Source of the DNA: Acidiferrobacteraceae bacterium
GTDB taxonomy: Bacteria; Pseudomonadota; Gammaproteobacteria; Arenicellales; UBA868
Assembly (NCBI GenBank): GCA_002724185.1
Contig: PBOB01000010.1
Span: 158,123-222,122, forward strand
Length of the DNA stretch: 64,000 nucleotides
Direction: 5' to 3'
Shown: positions 26,662 to 35,341 of the stretch, in pieces
Layout of the letters: each line of letters begins with the position of its first letter
Position numbering within the stretch: position 1 is the stretch's first letter
The notes under the pieces: model-generated
Databases searched by the model: none
What the model was told of the DNA's origin: nothing
Seen by the model: only the letters and a program-made list of their open reading frames with translations
Made by a program: the position numbers and the translations under genes

Positions 26662-27644
26662 TGAAGATCGAGGATATAAAAGAGGCTAAAGAACTGGTTT
26701 TGCCAAACAGAAATCCGGGAATTGCTCTAGACCTTAGTTGGTTGACACATCAGAGGGTAAATCGTACAGCTACGGAGAGACGAATAAATGATCTGGCTGG
26801 CCGTCGGACGGTCAAGAAGCAATGGCAGGCCGCTTGGTTGCTTCGCGCTCTCACTTGTATTGATTTGACTACATTGGATGGAGGAGATACGAGCACCAAT
26901 GTGACACGCCTTTGTGCGAAAGCAAGATTTCCTTTGCGTGCAGATCTAGTAGCAGCATTGGGCATGAGTTCACATAGTGTAGCCTCAGTATGTGTTTACC
27001 CATCGTTAGTTGAGATAGCTTGTTCGTCACTGGATGGAAGTGGAATTCCGGTTGCTTCAGTGGCTGCGGGGTTCCCTGATGGGTTAACAAAACTTGATCA
27101 TAGATTAGGTGAAGTAGTGGAGGCGAAGACTTCTGGAGCTGCTGAGATTGATATTGTGATTGGTCGCCACTGGGTGCTGTCCGCTGATTGGTACGGCTTG
27201 TATCAGGAGGTGCAGGCGTTTCGTCAGGCAGCTGGACATACTAAGCTAAAGGTAATTCTTGGCACCGGGAATCTTGGCAATTTAACAAATGTTAGCAAGG
27301 CTAGTCTCGTAGCAATGATGGCCGGTGCTGATTTTATTAAGACATCTACTGGAAAGGAGGCCATTAACGCCACACTGCCAGTTTCTTTGGTTATGCTTAG
27401 AGCAATTAGGCATTATTATGAACAGACAGGATTTCCTGTTGGATTTAAGGCGGCTGGAGGGATTCGTAGGGCGAAAGATGCACTAATGTACCTGATGTTG
27501 GTCCATGAAGAGCTGGGCAAAGATTGGCTCTCAAAAAAATATTTTAGAATTGGGGCATCTGGTCTGTTAATAGATCTTTCTCGCCAGCTTGAACATTGCA
27601 TAACCGGTCGCTACTCAAGTGACCGTCGCCATCCTATGGGCTGA
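26661..27644 (+). CDS. deoC: Deoxyribose-phosphate aldolase (long, eukaryote-like form)
   Basis: Splits 2-deoxyribose-5-phosphate into glyceraldehyde-3-phosphate and acetaldehyde. The Schiff-base lysine is Lys227 in FIKTSTGK and the proton-relay lysine is Lys263 in GFKAAGG. At 327 residues it is longer than the 220-260 of common bacterial DeoC and resembles animal DERA, with an N-terminal extension of about 60 residues. I chose the ATG overlapping the PNP stop; a GTG one codon earlier is the alternative. The next gene, an aldehyde dehydrogenase, is the obvious consumer of its acetaldehyde. Confidence 0.94.
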   Translation: MKIEDIKEAKELVLPNRNPGIALDLSWLTHQRVNRTATERRINDLAGRRTVKKQWQAAWLLRALTCIDLTTLDGGDTSTNVTRLCAKARFPLRADLVAALGMSSHSVASVCVYPSLVEIACSSLDGSGIPVASVAAGFPDGLTKLDHRLGEVVEAKTSGAAEIDIVIGRHWVLSADWYGLYQEVQAFRQAAGHTKLKVILGTGNLGNLTNVSKASLVAMMAGADFIKTSTGKEAINATLPVSLVMLRAIRHYYEQTGFPVGFKAAGGIRRAKDALMYLMLVHEELGKDWLSKKYFRIGASGLLIDLSRQLEHCITGRYSSDRRHPMG

Positions 27645-30007
27645 TGACTGATATAGAAAAGATATTCGACGAGATGGGGTATGGACCAGCGCTAGAGGAC
27701 GCTAGTTCCGCACATGATTGGTTATGCCAGCATGACAACGCCTTTGGTCATTGGATAGCGGATAAATGGACTCCTCCCTGCAGGGACTTCAAATCGATAA
27801 ATCCAGCAGATGGTTCTGTGCTAGCAGAGCTTAGCCAAGGTACTAAAGACGATATAGATAGTGCGATCCGAGCGGCTGGTTCAGCGCTATCAGGCTGGCA
27901 ATCACTCTCTGGATATCAACGAGGTCAGTATTTGTACGCAATAGCTCGTCAGATACAGAAAAATTCCCGTCTTTTTGCGGTGCTTGAGACCATAGATAAT
28001 GGCAAGCCGATTCGAGAAACTCGCGATATTGATGTTCCGCTCGCAGCAAGGCATTTTTACCACCATGCTGGTTGGGCGCCGTTGGTTGAGCAGGAATTGT
28101 CAGATAGTCAGCCGGTTGGTGTTGTTGGACAGATCATTCCATGGAACTTTCCATTATTAATGCTTGCATGGAAAGTAGCTCCCGCTCTTGCTGCAGGAAA
28201 CACAGTGGTCTTGAAGCCTGCCGAATATACTAGTCTCACTGCACTCCTATTTGCGGAGTTATCTCATCAATGCGGTTTGCCTAAAGGTGTTTTGAACATT
28301 GTTACAGGAGATGGTGTAACTGGTCGTCTTCTCGTAGAGCATAGAGCAATAGATAAACTAGCATTTACAGGGTCCACCGAGGTGGGACGAGAAATTCGCA
28401 AGGCAACCGCAGGCAGTGGAAAAGCGCTTACGCTCGAACTAGGCGGCAAGTCACCTTTTATAGTTTTTTCGGATGCTGATATGGATAGTGCTATCGAAGG
28501 TGTGGTTGATGGTATTTGGTTCAATCAAGGAGAAGTATGCTGCGCTGGTTCTAGATTACTTGTACAAGAATCAGTTGCAGCCGAATTCGAGTCGAGCATC
28601 AAGCGTCGGATGGAAACTCTCCGAGTTGGTTCGCCGCTTGATAAGGCGATTGATATGGGAGCCTTGGTTGACCCGATTCAGCTCAGACGTATTCAGCGTT
28701 ATGTTGAGATCGGCAAGATAGAAGGTGGCATTTGTTGGCAGAGTAAAGCTTCCCTGCCAAATGAAGGATGCTTTTTTCCACCGACCCTTTTCACTGGTGT
28801 TTATCCATCCCATACCCTGGCTCGTGAAGAGGTTTTTGGCCCGGTGCTTGTACTCATGACTTTCCGTACCCATGAGGAGGCTATCTCCTTAGCGAATAAT
28901 AGTCGCTATGGTTTAGCTGCTAGTATCTGGAGCGAAAACATTAACCTTGCTTTGGATGTGGCAAGCCAACTAAAGGCTGGAGTAGTTTGGATAAATTCAA
29001 CTAATCAGTTTGACGCGGGTAGTGGATTTGGTGGTTATAGAGAATCTGGTTTTGGGAGAGAGGGCGGTATAGAAGGGTTATGGGCATATCGACGAGCGAG
29101 AGAAGATTTACTGCCTGATGAAGGGTTAGCCCCACATTTATCGGAGAAAATCCATTATCCGAAAGGCTCGGAAACTCTAGACCGGACTCGTAAGATGTAT
29201 ATTGGAGGAAAACAGGTTAGACCGGATGGGGGTTATTCACGTGCCGTTGTCGGTCATAGTGGCGAGCTCTTAGGGGAAGTTGGTGAGGGTAATCGAAAAG
29301 ATATCCGTAACTCGGTTGAGGCAGCCAAGGCCGCGGGTGGATGGAGCAAGATTGGCGCTCATGGAAGGGCTCAAGTTCTTTATTTTCTAGCGGAAAATCT
29401 CGAAGCTCGCTCGGAAGAGTTTGCGATGTGCTTAGCCAATACGACAGGAGTAAGCGGAAAGCAGGAAGTGCAAAGCAGTGTAAAGCGTTTATTTTCTTAT
29501 GCGAGTTGGTGTGACAAATTTGAAGGTATAGTGCATCAGGCCCCAGCGGGTCAAATCGTCATCGCTTTGCCTGAACCAATAGGTGTTTTTGGCATAATTT
29601 GTCCTGAAGAATCACCGCTTCTCGCTATGGTATCTTTATTGTCTCCTGTAATAGCAATGGGAAACACGGCTGTGCTGGTGCCTTCCGAAGTTTGCCCATT
29701 GGTTGCAACAGAATTTTATCAGGTACTCGCAACTTCAGATGTGCCCGCTGGTGTTGTTAATATTATTACAGGTTCAAAGTCAATTCTTGCTCCTGTTTTA
29801 GCAGAGCATGATGATGTTGATGCTATTTGGTGTGCGGAGCATGCTGAAATCGGACAAGTGATTGAAAACCTTTCTACTGGCAATTTGAAACAAACTTGGA
29901 TAACCCAAGGTTCGAGAAACTGGGCTGACTCAAAAATTGGGGAAGGTCGAGAGTTTCTACGTCGGGCTACTCAGGTTAAGAATCTTTGGGTGCCATATGG
30001 CGAATGA
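27644..30007 (+). CDS. ALDH16-type aldehyde dehydrogenase with two ALDH domains
   Basis: At 787 residues this is far longer than a standard ALDH (about 490). Residues about 30-500 form a complete catalytic domain: PWNFP near residue 167, general base Glu265 in LELGGK and nucleophile Cys299 in FNQGEVCCAGSR. Residues about 515-787 form a second, shorter ALDH-like domain with a recognisable coenzyme-domain pattern but no catalytic cysteine motif. This is the architecture of the ALDH16 family. Placed directly after deoC and overlapping deoA by 11 bases, it probably oxidises the acetaldehyde made by DeoC to acetate. The substrate is inferred from context. Confidence 0.9.
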   Translation: MTDIEKIFDEMGYGPALEDASSAHDWLCQHDNAFGHWIADKWTPPCRDFKSINPADGSVLAELSQGTKDDIDSAIRAAGSALSGWQSLSGYQRGQYLYAIARQIQKNSRLFAVLETIDNGKPIRETRDIDVPLAARHFYHHAGWAPLVEQELSDSQPVGVVGQIIPWNFPLLMLAWKVAPALAAGNTVVLKPAEYTSLTALLFAELSHQCGLPKGVLNIVTGDGVTGRLLVEHRAIDKLAFTGSTEVGREIRKATAGSGKALTLELGGKSPFIVFSDADMDSAIEGVVDGIWFNQGEVCCAGSRLLVQESVAAEFESSIKRRMETLRVGSPLDKAIDMGALVDPIQLRRIQRYVEIGKIEGGICWQSKASLPNEGCFFPPTLFTGVYPSHTLAREEVFGPVLVLMTFRTHEEAISLANNSRYGLAASIWSENINLALDVASQLKAGVVWINSTNQFDAGSGFGGYRESGFGREGGIEGLWAYRRAREDLLPDEGLAPHLSEKIHYPKGSETLDRTRKMYIGGKQVRPDGGYSRAVVGHSGELLGEVGEGNRKDIRNSVEAAKAAGGWSKIGAHGRAQVLYFLAENLEARSEEFAMCLANTTGVSGKQEVQSSVKRLFSYASWCDKFEGIVHQAPAGQIVIALPEPIGVFGIICPEESPLLAMVSLLSPVIAMGNTAVLVPSEVCPLVATEFYQVLATSDVPAGVVNIITGSKSILAPVLAEHDDVDAIWCAEHAEIGQVIENLSTGNLKQTWITQGSRNWADSKIGEGREFLRRATQVKNLWVPYGE

Positions 30008-31337
30008 GAGGTTTTTCCCACAAGAGATAATTCGTCGTAAACGTGATGGAAAATCACTGACTGATAGTGAGATTGGTGCTATTGTGTCAGCAATTACAGA
30101 TGAGTCGATGGTTGATAGTCAGATTGCTGCGTTTGCGATGGCAGTGTTATTTCAAGGCATGAATCCTCGAGAATGTTCTAGCTTTTCGTTGGCAATGAGG
30201 GATTCTGGAAATGTTCTAAATTGGAATCGGGCACATCTTCATGGGCCTGTTATTGATAAGCATTCGAGTGGTGGAGTAGGTGATTGTGTGAGTTTGATGC
30301 TAGCGCCGATGTTGGCTGCTTGCGGTGCTCACGTACCTATGATTTCTGGAAGAGGTTTGGGCCATAGTGGCGGTACATTAGACAAGCTTTCGAGTATTCC
30401 AGGATACTGTAGTGGGATAGAAACAGAGAGGTTTCAAGCCATTGTCGAGAATGTTGGTTGTGCCATAGTAGGGCAAAGCAAATCGCTTGCACCAGCTGAT
30501 GGTCGGATGTATGCCGTTCGAGATATTTCAGCGACGGTAGAGTCAGTGCCTTTAATCACCGCCTCAATTTTGTCAAAAAAACTGGCAGCAGGCATTGATG
30601 CTTTAGTAATGGACGTAAAAACTGGAAATGGTGCATTTGCTGCAACAAATGAGATGGCAGTCGATCTGGCCAACAGTATCGTTAGCGTCGCTTCCGTAGC
30701 CGGTGTTTCGGCAGTGTCGCTAGTGACAGATATGGATGAACCCCTTGCGCCCTGCGCTGGTAATGCATTAGAGATTCTTGAAGTCGTTGATTATCTCGTG
30801 GGTGAGCGCCGCGACCCGCGCTTGCACGCGGTAGTTTTGGCGCTGGGTTCAGAGCTCTTAGTATTGTCCGGTATAGTGCCAGGCAAGCAAGATGCAATAA
30901 ATAAACTTGAACAAATTCTTGCAGATGGTTCAGCAGTGGAGAGATTCTCCGAGATGATTGCGTCATTAGGTGGACCTAATGATCTTATAGAAAGACCGGC
31001 TAGGTATTTGGACAAAGCACCCGTAATGTTGCCTGTTTTAGCTAAAGAAGAGGGTATTGTTTCGGCTATTGATGCGAGAGAATTAGGCATGGTTGTTGTT
31101 GCTTTAGGTGGAGGTAGAGTAGTCACAAATGATGATATCGACACATCTGTCGGACTAACGAACTTAGTTCGTATTGGTGATGAAGTGGTTTCTGGCAAGG
31201 AGGTTGCTGTTATACATGCAAGGACCAAATCTGATGCTGAGGCAGCAAGCGACAAAGTACTGGAATCGCTCATGATTGGATCGAAGATTCCGGAATCGGC
31301 GAAGCTTATTCGAGGCATCTATAGAGGTGCTACATGA
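29997..31337 (+). CDS. deoA: Thymidine phosphorylase
   Basis: Cleaves thymidine and deoxyuridine with phosphate to base and deoxyribose-1-phosphate. The 446-residue protein starts at the ATG 29997, giving the family-like FFPQEIIRRKRDG. It has the signature KHSSGGVGD near residue 82, S-G-R-G-L-G-H-S-G-G-T-L-D-K near residue 115 and the C-terminal PYNP domain. A longer reading from 29937 lies inside the ALDH gene and is not conserved. The 11-base overlap upstream and 4-base overlap with deoB downstream imply coupled translation. Confidence 0.95.
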   Translation: MANERFFPQEIIRRKRDGKSLTDSEIGAIVSAITDESMVDSQIAAFAMAVLFQGMNPRECSSFSLAMRDSGNVLNWNRAHLHGPVIDKHSSGGVGDCVSLMLAPMLAACGAHVPMISGRGLGHSGGTLDKLSSIPGYCSGIETERFQAIVENVGCAIVGQSKSLAPADGRMYAVRDISATVESVPLITASILSKKLAAGIDALVMDVKTGNGAFAATNEMAVDLANSIVSVASVAGVSAVSLVTDMDEPLAPCAGNALEILEVVDYLVGERRDPRLHAVVLALGSELLVLSGIVPGKQDAINKLEQILADGSAVERFSEMIASLGGPNDLIERPARYLDKAPVMLPVLAKEEGIVSAIDARELGMVVVALGGGRVVTNDDIDTSVGLTNLVRIGDEVVSGKEVAVIHARTKSDAEAASDKVLESLMIGSKIPESAKLIRGIYRGAT

Positions 31338-32572
31338 CCCGAGCTCTTGTACTAATGCTGGATTCCCTGGGCATTGGAGCAAGCATTGATGCTGATCGGT
31401 TCGGCGATGTAGGGGCAGATACATTTGGACACATCGTGGAGTTTGCGGCCTCTGGTAGGGCCGATCAACAGGGTGTTAGGTCGGGAGGCCTAACTATTCC
31501 AAATCTTTTAGCTTTGGGTCTTTCACATGCCTCAAACGCGAGCACGGGCAAGTGGCCAGTGAACCTCCCGAAGATCGAACCTGTTGGCAGTTGGGGTTAC
31601 GCTGTGGAGAAAAGTGCGGGCAAAGATACACCGAGTGGACATTGGGAGATGGCTGGTGTGCCTGTAGAATCTGAGTGGGGTTATTTCTTCAAACAAGAGC
31701 CTTGTTTCCCTAATTCGTTGATCAGTGAGTTAACTGATCAGGCGCATCTTCCCGGAATACTTGGAAATAGGCATGCTTCAGGCATCGAGATTATCAAAGA
31801 GCTCGGTGCCGAGCACATGGCGACCGGGAAGCCAATCGTATACACCTCTGCTGATAGCGTATTTCAGATAGCAGCACATGAGGAGTCTTTTGGCCTGAGT
31901 CGCCTCTATGATACTTGCGATATTGCACGACGCTTAGTAGATGAGTACCGAATTGGGCGTGTAATTGCACGCCCTTTTGATGGTGGTCAGAGCGCCACAT
32001 TCAACCGCACTGCTAATCGCAGAGATTACACTACACCACCACCCCATCCTACACTACTGGATCATCTTGTTGCGTCGGATCGTGAAGTCATATCTATTGG
32101 TAAAGTAGGTGATATTTTCGCAAATAGGGGAGTGACAAGAAAAATAAAAGCAAACGGCAATGATGAGTTATTTGATGCGACAGTTAAAACTTTTGCAAAT
32201 GCTCCAAACGGCTCACTTGTGTTTACTAATTTTGTAGATTTCGACATGCTGTATGGACATCGACGTAACGTTGTGGGTTATGCGAATGCTCTTGAGCGAT
32301 TTGACCTCCAATTACCAGAACTAATCTCGTTGCTTGGTGAGGGTGACCTCGTTATCGTAACGGCGGATCATGGTTGTGATCCGACTTGGCCTGGGCATGA
32401 TCACACTCGAGAGCACGTACCAGTGTTGGCTTTTGGGCCCAATGTTATTCCCGGCTCTCTTGGGCAAAGGGAAACATTTGCAGATATTGGACAAACTCTA
32501 GCTGAGCATCTTGAGGTAGGTCGTTTGTCAAACGGAACTTCTTTTTATTCTAGTCTTATGAGTGTCAGATAA
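31334..32572 (+). CDS. deoB: Phosphopentomutase
   Basis: Interconverts (deoxy)ribose-1-phosphate and 5-phosphate. The 412-residue alkaline-phosphatase-superfamily protein shows the metal motifs LMLDSLGIG at the N-terminus, the phosphorylated-threonine segment TPSGHWEM near residue 96 and VTADHGCDP with H-D-H-T-R-E-H-V-P near residue 345. It is last in the operon: the ATG overlaps the deoA stop (ATGA). Its products feed DeoC and, through RpiA and transketolase, central metabolism. No terminator hairpin is evident in the 70 bases to the convergent kinase gene. Confidence 0.96.
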   Translation: MTRALVLMLDSLGIGASIDADRFGDVGADTFGHIVEFAASGRADQQGVRSGGLTIPNLLALGLSHASNASTGKWPVNLPKIEPVGSWGYAVEKSAGKDTPSGHWEMAGVPVESEWGYFFKQEPCFPNSLISELTDQAHLPGILGNRHASGIEIIKELGAEHMATGKPIVYTSADSVFQIAAHEESFGLSRLYDTCDIARRLVDEYRIGRVIARPFDGGQSATFNRTANRRDYTTPPPHPTLLDHLVASDREVISIGKVGDIFANRGVTRKIKANGNDELFDATVKTFANAPNGSLVFTNFVDFDMLYGHRRNVVGYANALERFDLQLPELISLLGEGDLVIVTADHGCDPTWPGHDHTREHVPVLAFGPNVIPGSLGQRETFADIGQTLAEHLEVGRLSNGTSFYSSLMSVR

Positions 32573-32642
32573 TACTGCGAGTACGATAGTTAAGAATATT
32601 AGGATATGTTACGCGGGATCGTGTTTCTACATTTGTTGACAT

Positions 32643-33584
32643 CTATTTGGTTGGATATGATTCACGAAATACTTCTTCGTAACGCTTCCTTAGTTCTTCA
32701 TTTTCGTAGCGATGATTTTGAGTCCCATGATGTTCGACATTTAGGGTTCCAAGGAGAGAGGCAAGCTTCCCAGACTGGTCCCAGCTCCAATCTTGTTGAA
32801 GTCCATACAGTATTCCAGCTCGATACGCATCTCCACATCCAGTAGGATCGAGAGTCTGAGATGCTTTTGCTGGCGGAATGATCAGTTCGCTTCCATCGTA
32901 ATATATCGTTGACCCATTTGCTCCATGAGTTACGATCAAGGCTTCCAGGTTTGACGCGTGTTGCTGCACCGAGACTCCAGTAATATCCAGGAGTAAGTTT
33001 GACTCATAGCTGTTGACGATTAACCAGGTTGCCTGGTCGATAAAATTTAGTAGCTCAGTTTTAGAGAAGAGGGGAAGATTCTGCCCAGGGTCAAATATGA
33101 AAGGTACATTTAAGGCGCTTAAGTCAGTAGCGTGTTGAATCATAGCTTGTCTGCCATCAGGCGCTACTATGGCGAGTGATACATTTTGTACTTCAGCTAC
33201 ATGATTTGTATGTGCTTCACTCATAGCGCCGGGGTGAAATGATGTAAGCTGATTGTTATCAAGATCTGTTGTGATAACACATTGTGCAGTAAAGAGCCTT
33301 GATATTTCGCGAACAAAGGTATCGATAATGCCACATTGTTGAAGCCAGTCACGATATTCTCTAAAGTCATGACCCACTGTTCCCATAAGGAAGGGCTCGC
33401 CTCCAAGAAGTTTCAAGTTATAGGCGATATTGCCTCCAGCTCCTCCAAATTCTCGTCGCATTTCGGGGCTCACAAAGCACACGCTAATGTCATGAATCTG
33501 ATCCGCAATAATATAATCCTTGAAACGCTCAGGAAACTTCATAGTGGTATCGAAAGCTATTGAGCCGCAAATTAGAGTAGACAT
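32643..33584 (-). CDS. PfkB-family kinase, probable adenosine kinase
   Basis: The 313-residue ribokinase-fold protein starts LICGSIAFDTTM and has GGAGGNIAYNLKLLGG near residue 47 and the anion hole DPTGCGDAYRAG near residue 249. This form of N-terminal glycine motif followed by an extended lid is typical of bacterial adenosine-kinase-like proteins. At the edge of a nucleoside island, salvage of adenosine to AMP is the best guess, but other nucleosides are possible. It is convergent with deoB and is followed upstream on the same strand by fur. Confidence 0.82.
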   Translation of the reverse strand: MSTLICGSIAFDTTMKFPERFKDYIIADQIHDISVCFVSPEMRREFGGAGGNIAYNLKLLGGEPFLMGTVGHDFREYRDWLQQCGIIDTFVREISRLFTAQCVITTDLDNNQLTSFHPGAMSEAHTNHVAEVQNVSLAIVAPDGRQAMIQHATDLSALNVPFIFDPGQNLPLFSKTELLNFIDQATWLIVNSYESNLLLDITGVSVQQHASNLEALIVTHGANGSTIYYDGSELIIPPAKASQTLDPTGCGDAYRAGILYGLQQDWSWDQSGKLASLLGTLNVEHHGTQNHRYENEELRKRYEEVFRESYPTK

Positions 33585-33640
33585 AGTAACCGTGTCTCAG
33601 GCTGAGAGTAATCTTGTGCTGGATTTACAGGTAAAGACCG

Positions 33641-34051
33641 TCAAGTGCACTCTTTGCATTTTCCGTACAGATAAAGTGAGTGATCATGAATAACGAAGCC
33701 AGCTTGGCTAGCTGCGTCGAGCTGCCTTTTTTCTATATCGGAATCAACAAATTCAACAACTTGTCCGCATTCAACACAAACCATATGGTCATGGTGGGCG
33801 GCATTATTGAGTTCAAATATAGCCGGCCCACCTTCGAAATTATGACGTATAACTAGCCCAGCTGATTCAAATTGCCCCAATACTCTATAGACGGTAGCTA
33901 GTCCTATCTGTTCTCCTAGGTCAACCAATTTCTTATAGATATTGTCAGCACCCAGATGACGGGCCGGACTATTTTCTAGGATTTCTAGAATTTTGAGTCG
34001 AGGTTGCGTGGTGCGTAGTCCCGCGCGCTTAAGATCAGTTTTTTCAGACAT
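33641..34051 (-). CDS. fur: Ferric uptake regulator Fur
   Basis: Iron-responsive transcription repressor of 136 residues. The winged helix covers about residues 8-80 with I-G-L-A-T-V-Y-R-V recognition-helix residues near 49-57. HNFEGG follows, then the metal site HHDHMVCVECG (Cys92, Cys95) and a second C-x-x-C at the extreme end (Cys132, Cys135). The match is closer to Fur than to Zur or PerR. The C-terminal His-rich tail seen in E. coli Fur is missing, so the protein stops right after the last zinc cysteines. It is downstream of the ubiI gene on the same strand with a 51-base gap. Confidence 0.93.
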   Translation of the reverse strand: MSEKTDLKRAGLRTTQPRLKILEILENSPARHLGADNIYKKLVDLGEQIGLATVYRVLGQFESAGLVIRHNFEGGPAIFELNNAAHHDHMVCVECGQVVEFVDSDIEKRQLDAASQAGFVIHDHSLYLYGKCKECT

Positions 34052-34102
34052 GATATCTATTTCCAGAATTTCCCCAGAGTTTAGAGTATAGACTACAGCT
34101 GC

Positions 34103-35335
34103 CTAATGCCGCGACAAATTAGATCTCGCTATGTCTGGGAGATCACCAGCTAGACCAGCAGCTTTTCGTACTAAAGCTCTTTTAATCGGTATAACTTGGT
34201 TTGTAAAATCAAGTCCGAATCCACGGATATTGACTACAAGTCGACTATTGTTGCCAAATAGTCTATAGAGTCCATTTAGTGTTCTGAGTGTTATGCCATT
34301 GTCAGCTTGCCGTCGTCGCTGATATCGGTGCAGTATCATAGGATCTCCAAGATCATTTGTTTTTTCTCTGCTATCGATCAGCATTTCGGCCAGCATTGCC
34401 GCATCTAGCATGCCTTGATTAGCACCAAGTCCTGCGAGGGGATGAATAGTATGTGCCGCATCGCCTATAAGCACTATTCGATTATCGAAATATCGTTTTG
34501 CATGGCCATAGGTTAGTGTAAATTCTTGCCGAGGTGTAACAGATTTGATAGTACCCAGCCTTTGCTCGGAACTTTGTTCAAGATGCCCAATAAACGCTTC
34601 GTCTGAGAGGTTATTTAAGTCTTTTGCAAGTTGTGAATTAGCAGACCAAACAATTGAACAGCGACCATCACTTAGAGGTAATAGGGCTAGTGGCCCTTTG
34701 GAAAGAAATCGTTGATAAGCCAACTGCTCGTGAGATTTCTCAGTTGCGACATGTGCAGTTATGGCTATTTGCTCGTATTCATGATGAATAAAATCTATAT
34801 CAGTAAAATCTCGTACCTTAGAAGCCGCTCCATCAGCACCGACAAGCAGACTTGCTTGTAGCGAATGACCTGAACTGGTTGTAACGACGACTTTCTCACT
34901 TGTAAAACTTAATCTTTCTATTTTTGTGCTGAAATAAACTTGAGCATTGTTCCGTTTCTCTAATAATCCATGCAGAGTAGTAGCAATTACACTATTTTCA
35001 ATAACATGACCTAATCGAATCAAACCATTGTCAGTGGCGTGGAAACAAATCTTCCCCTTGCTTCTCTCATCCCACGCTTCGATACCTACGAATGGTGATA
35101 CTCGCTTTTCACAAATTTCTGGCCATGCTCCGAGAGCCATAAAAATATTTTGAGATGCTAAATTAATCGCACTGACGCGAGAGTCGTAACTCGCTATATC
35201 CCAAGTTGGTGCAGGTTTGGAGTCGAAAATGCTTACAGTCATCCCAGCATTTGCAAGAGCGGTTGCGAGGCTAGCACCCGCTAGCCCAGCTCCCACAATA
35301 ACTACATCGACATTTTCTATATCTCTACTGGTCAA
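34103..35335 (-). CDS. ubiI: FAD-dependent ubiquinone-biosynthesis hydroxylase, UbiI/VisC-like
   Basis: A flavin monooxygenase of 410 residues with the dinucleotide motif VIVGAGLAGASLATAL near residue 12, VGADGAASKVR near residue 165 and GDAAHTIHPLAGLGANQG near residue 290. UbiH/UbiF/UbiI paralogues hydroxylate different positions of the quinone ring; this one is assigned UbiI by its place after ubiH and its H-P-L-A-G-L-G pattern, so the paralogue call is less sure than the family. It is 6 bases from the next gene in the pepP-ubiH-ubiI operon. Confidence 0.8.
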   Translation of the reverse strand: MTSRDIENVDVVIVGAGLAGASLATALANAGMTVSIFDSKPAPTWDIASYDSRVSAINLASQNIFMALGAWPEICEKRVSPFVGIEAWDERSKGKICFHATDNGLIRLGHVIENSVIATTLHGLLEKRNNAQVYFSTKIERLSFTSEKVVVTTSSGHSLQASLLVGADGAASKVRDFTDIDFIHHEYEQIAITAHVATEKSHEQLAYQRFLSKGPLALLPLSDGRCSIVWSANSQLAKDLNNLSDEAFIGHLEQSSEQRLGTIKSVTPRQEFTLTYGHAKRYFDNRIVLIGDAAHTIHPLAGLGANQGMLDAAMLAEMLIDSREKTNDLGDPMILHRYQRRRQADNGITLRTLNGLYRLFGNNSRLVVNIRGFGLDFTNQVIPIKRALVRKAAGLAGDLPDIARSNLSRH

Positions 35336-35341
35336 TTGCCT

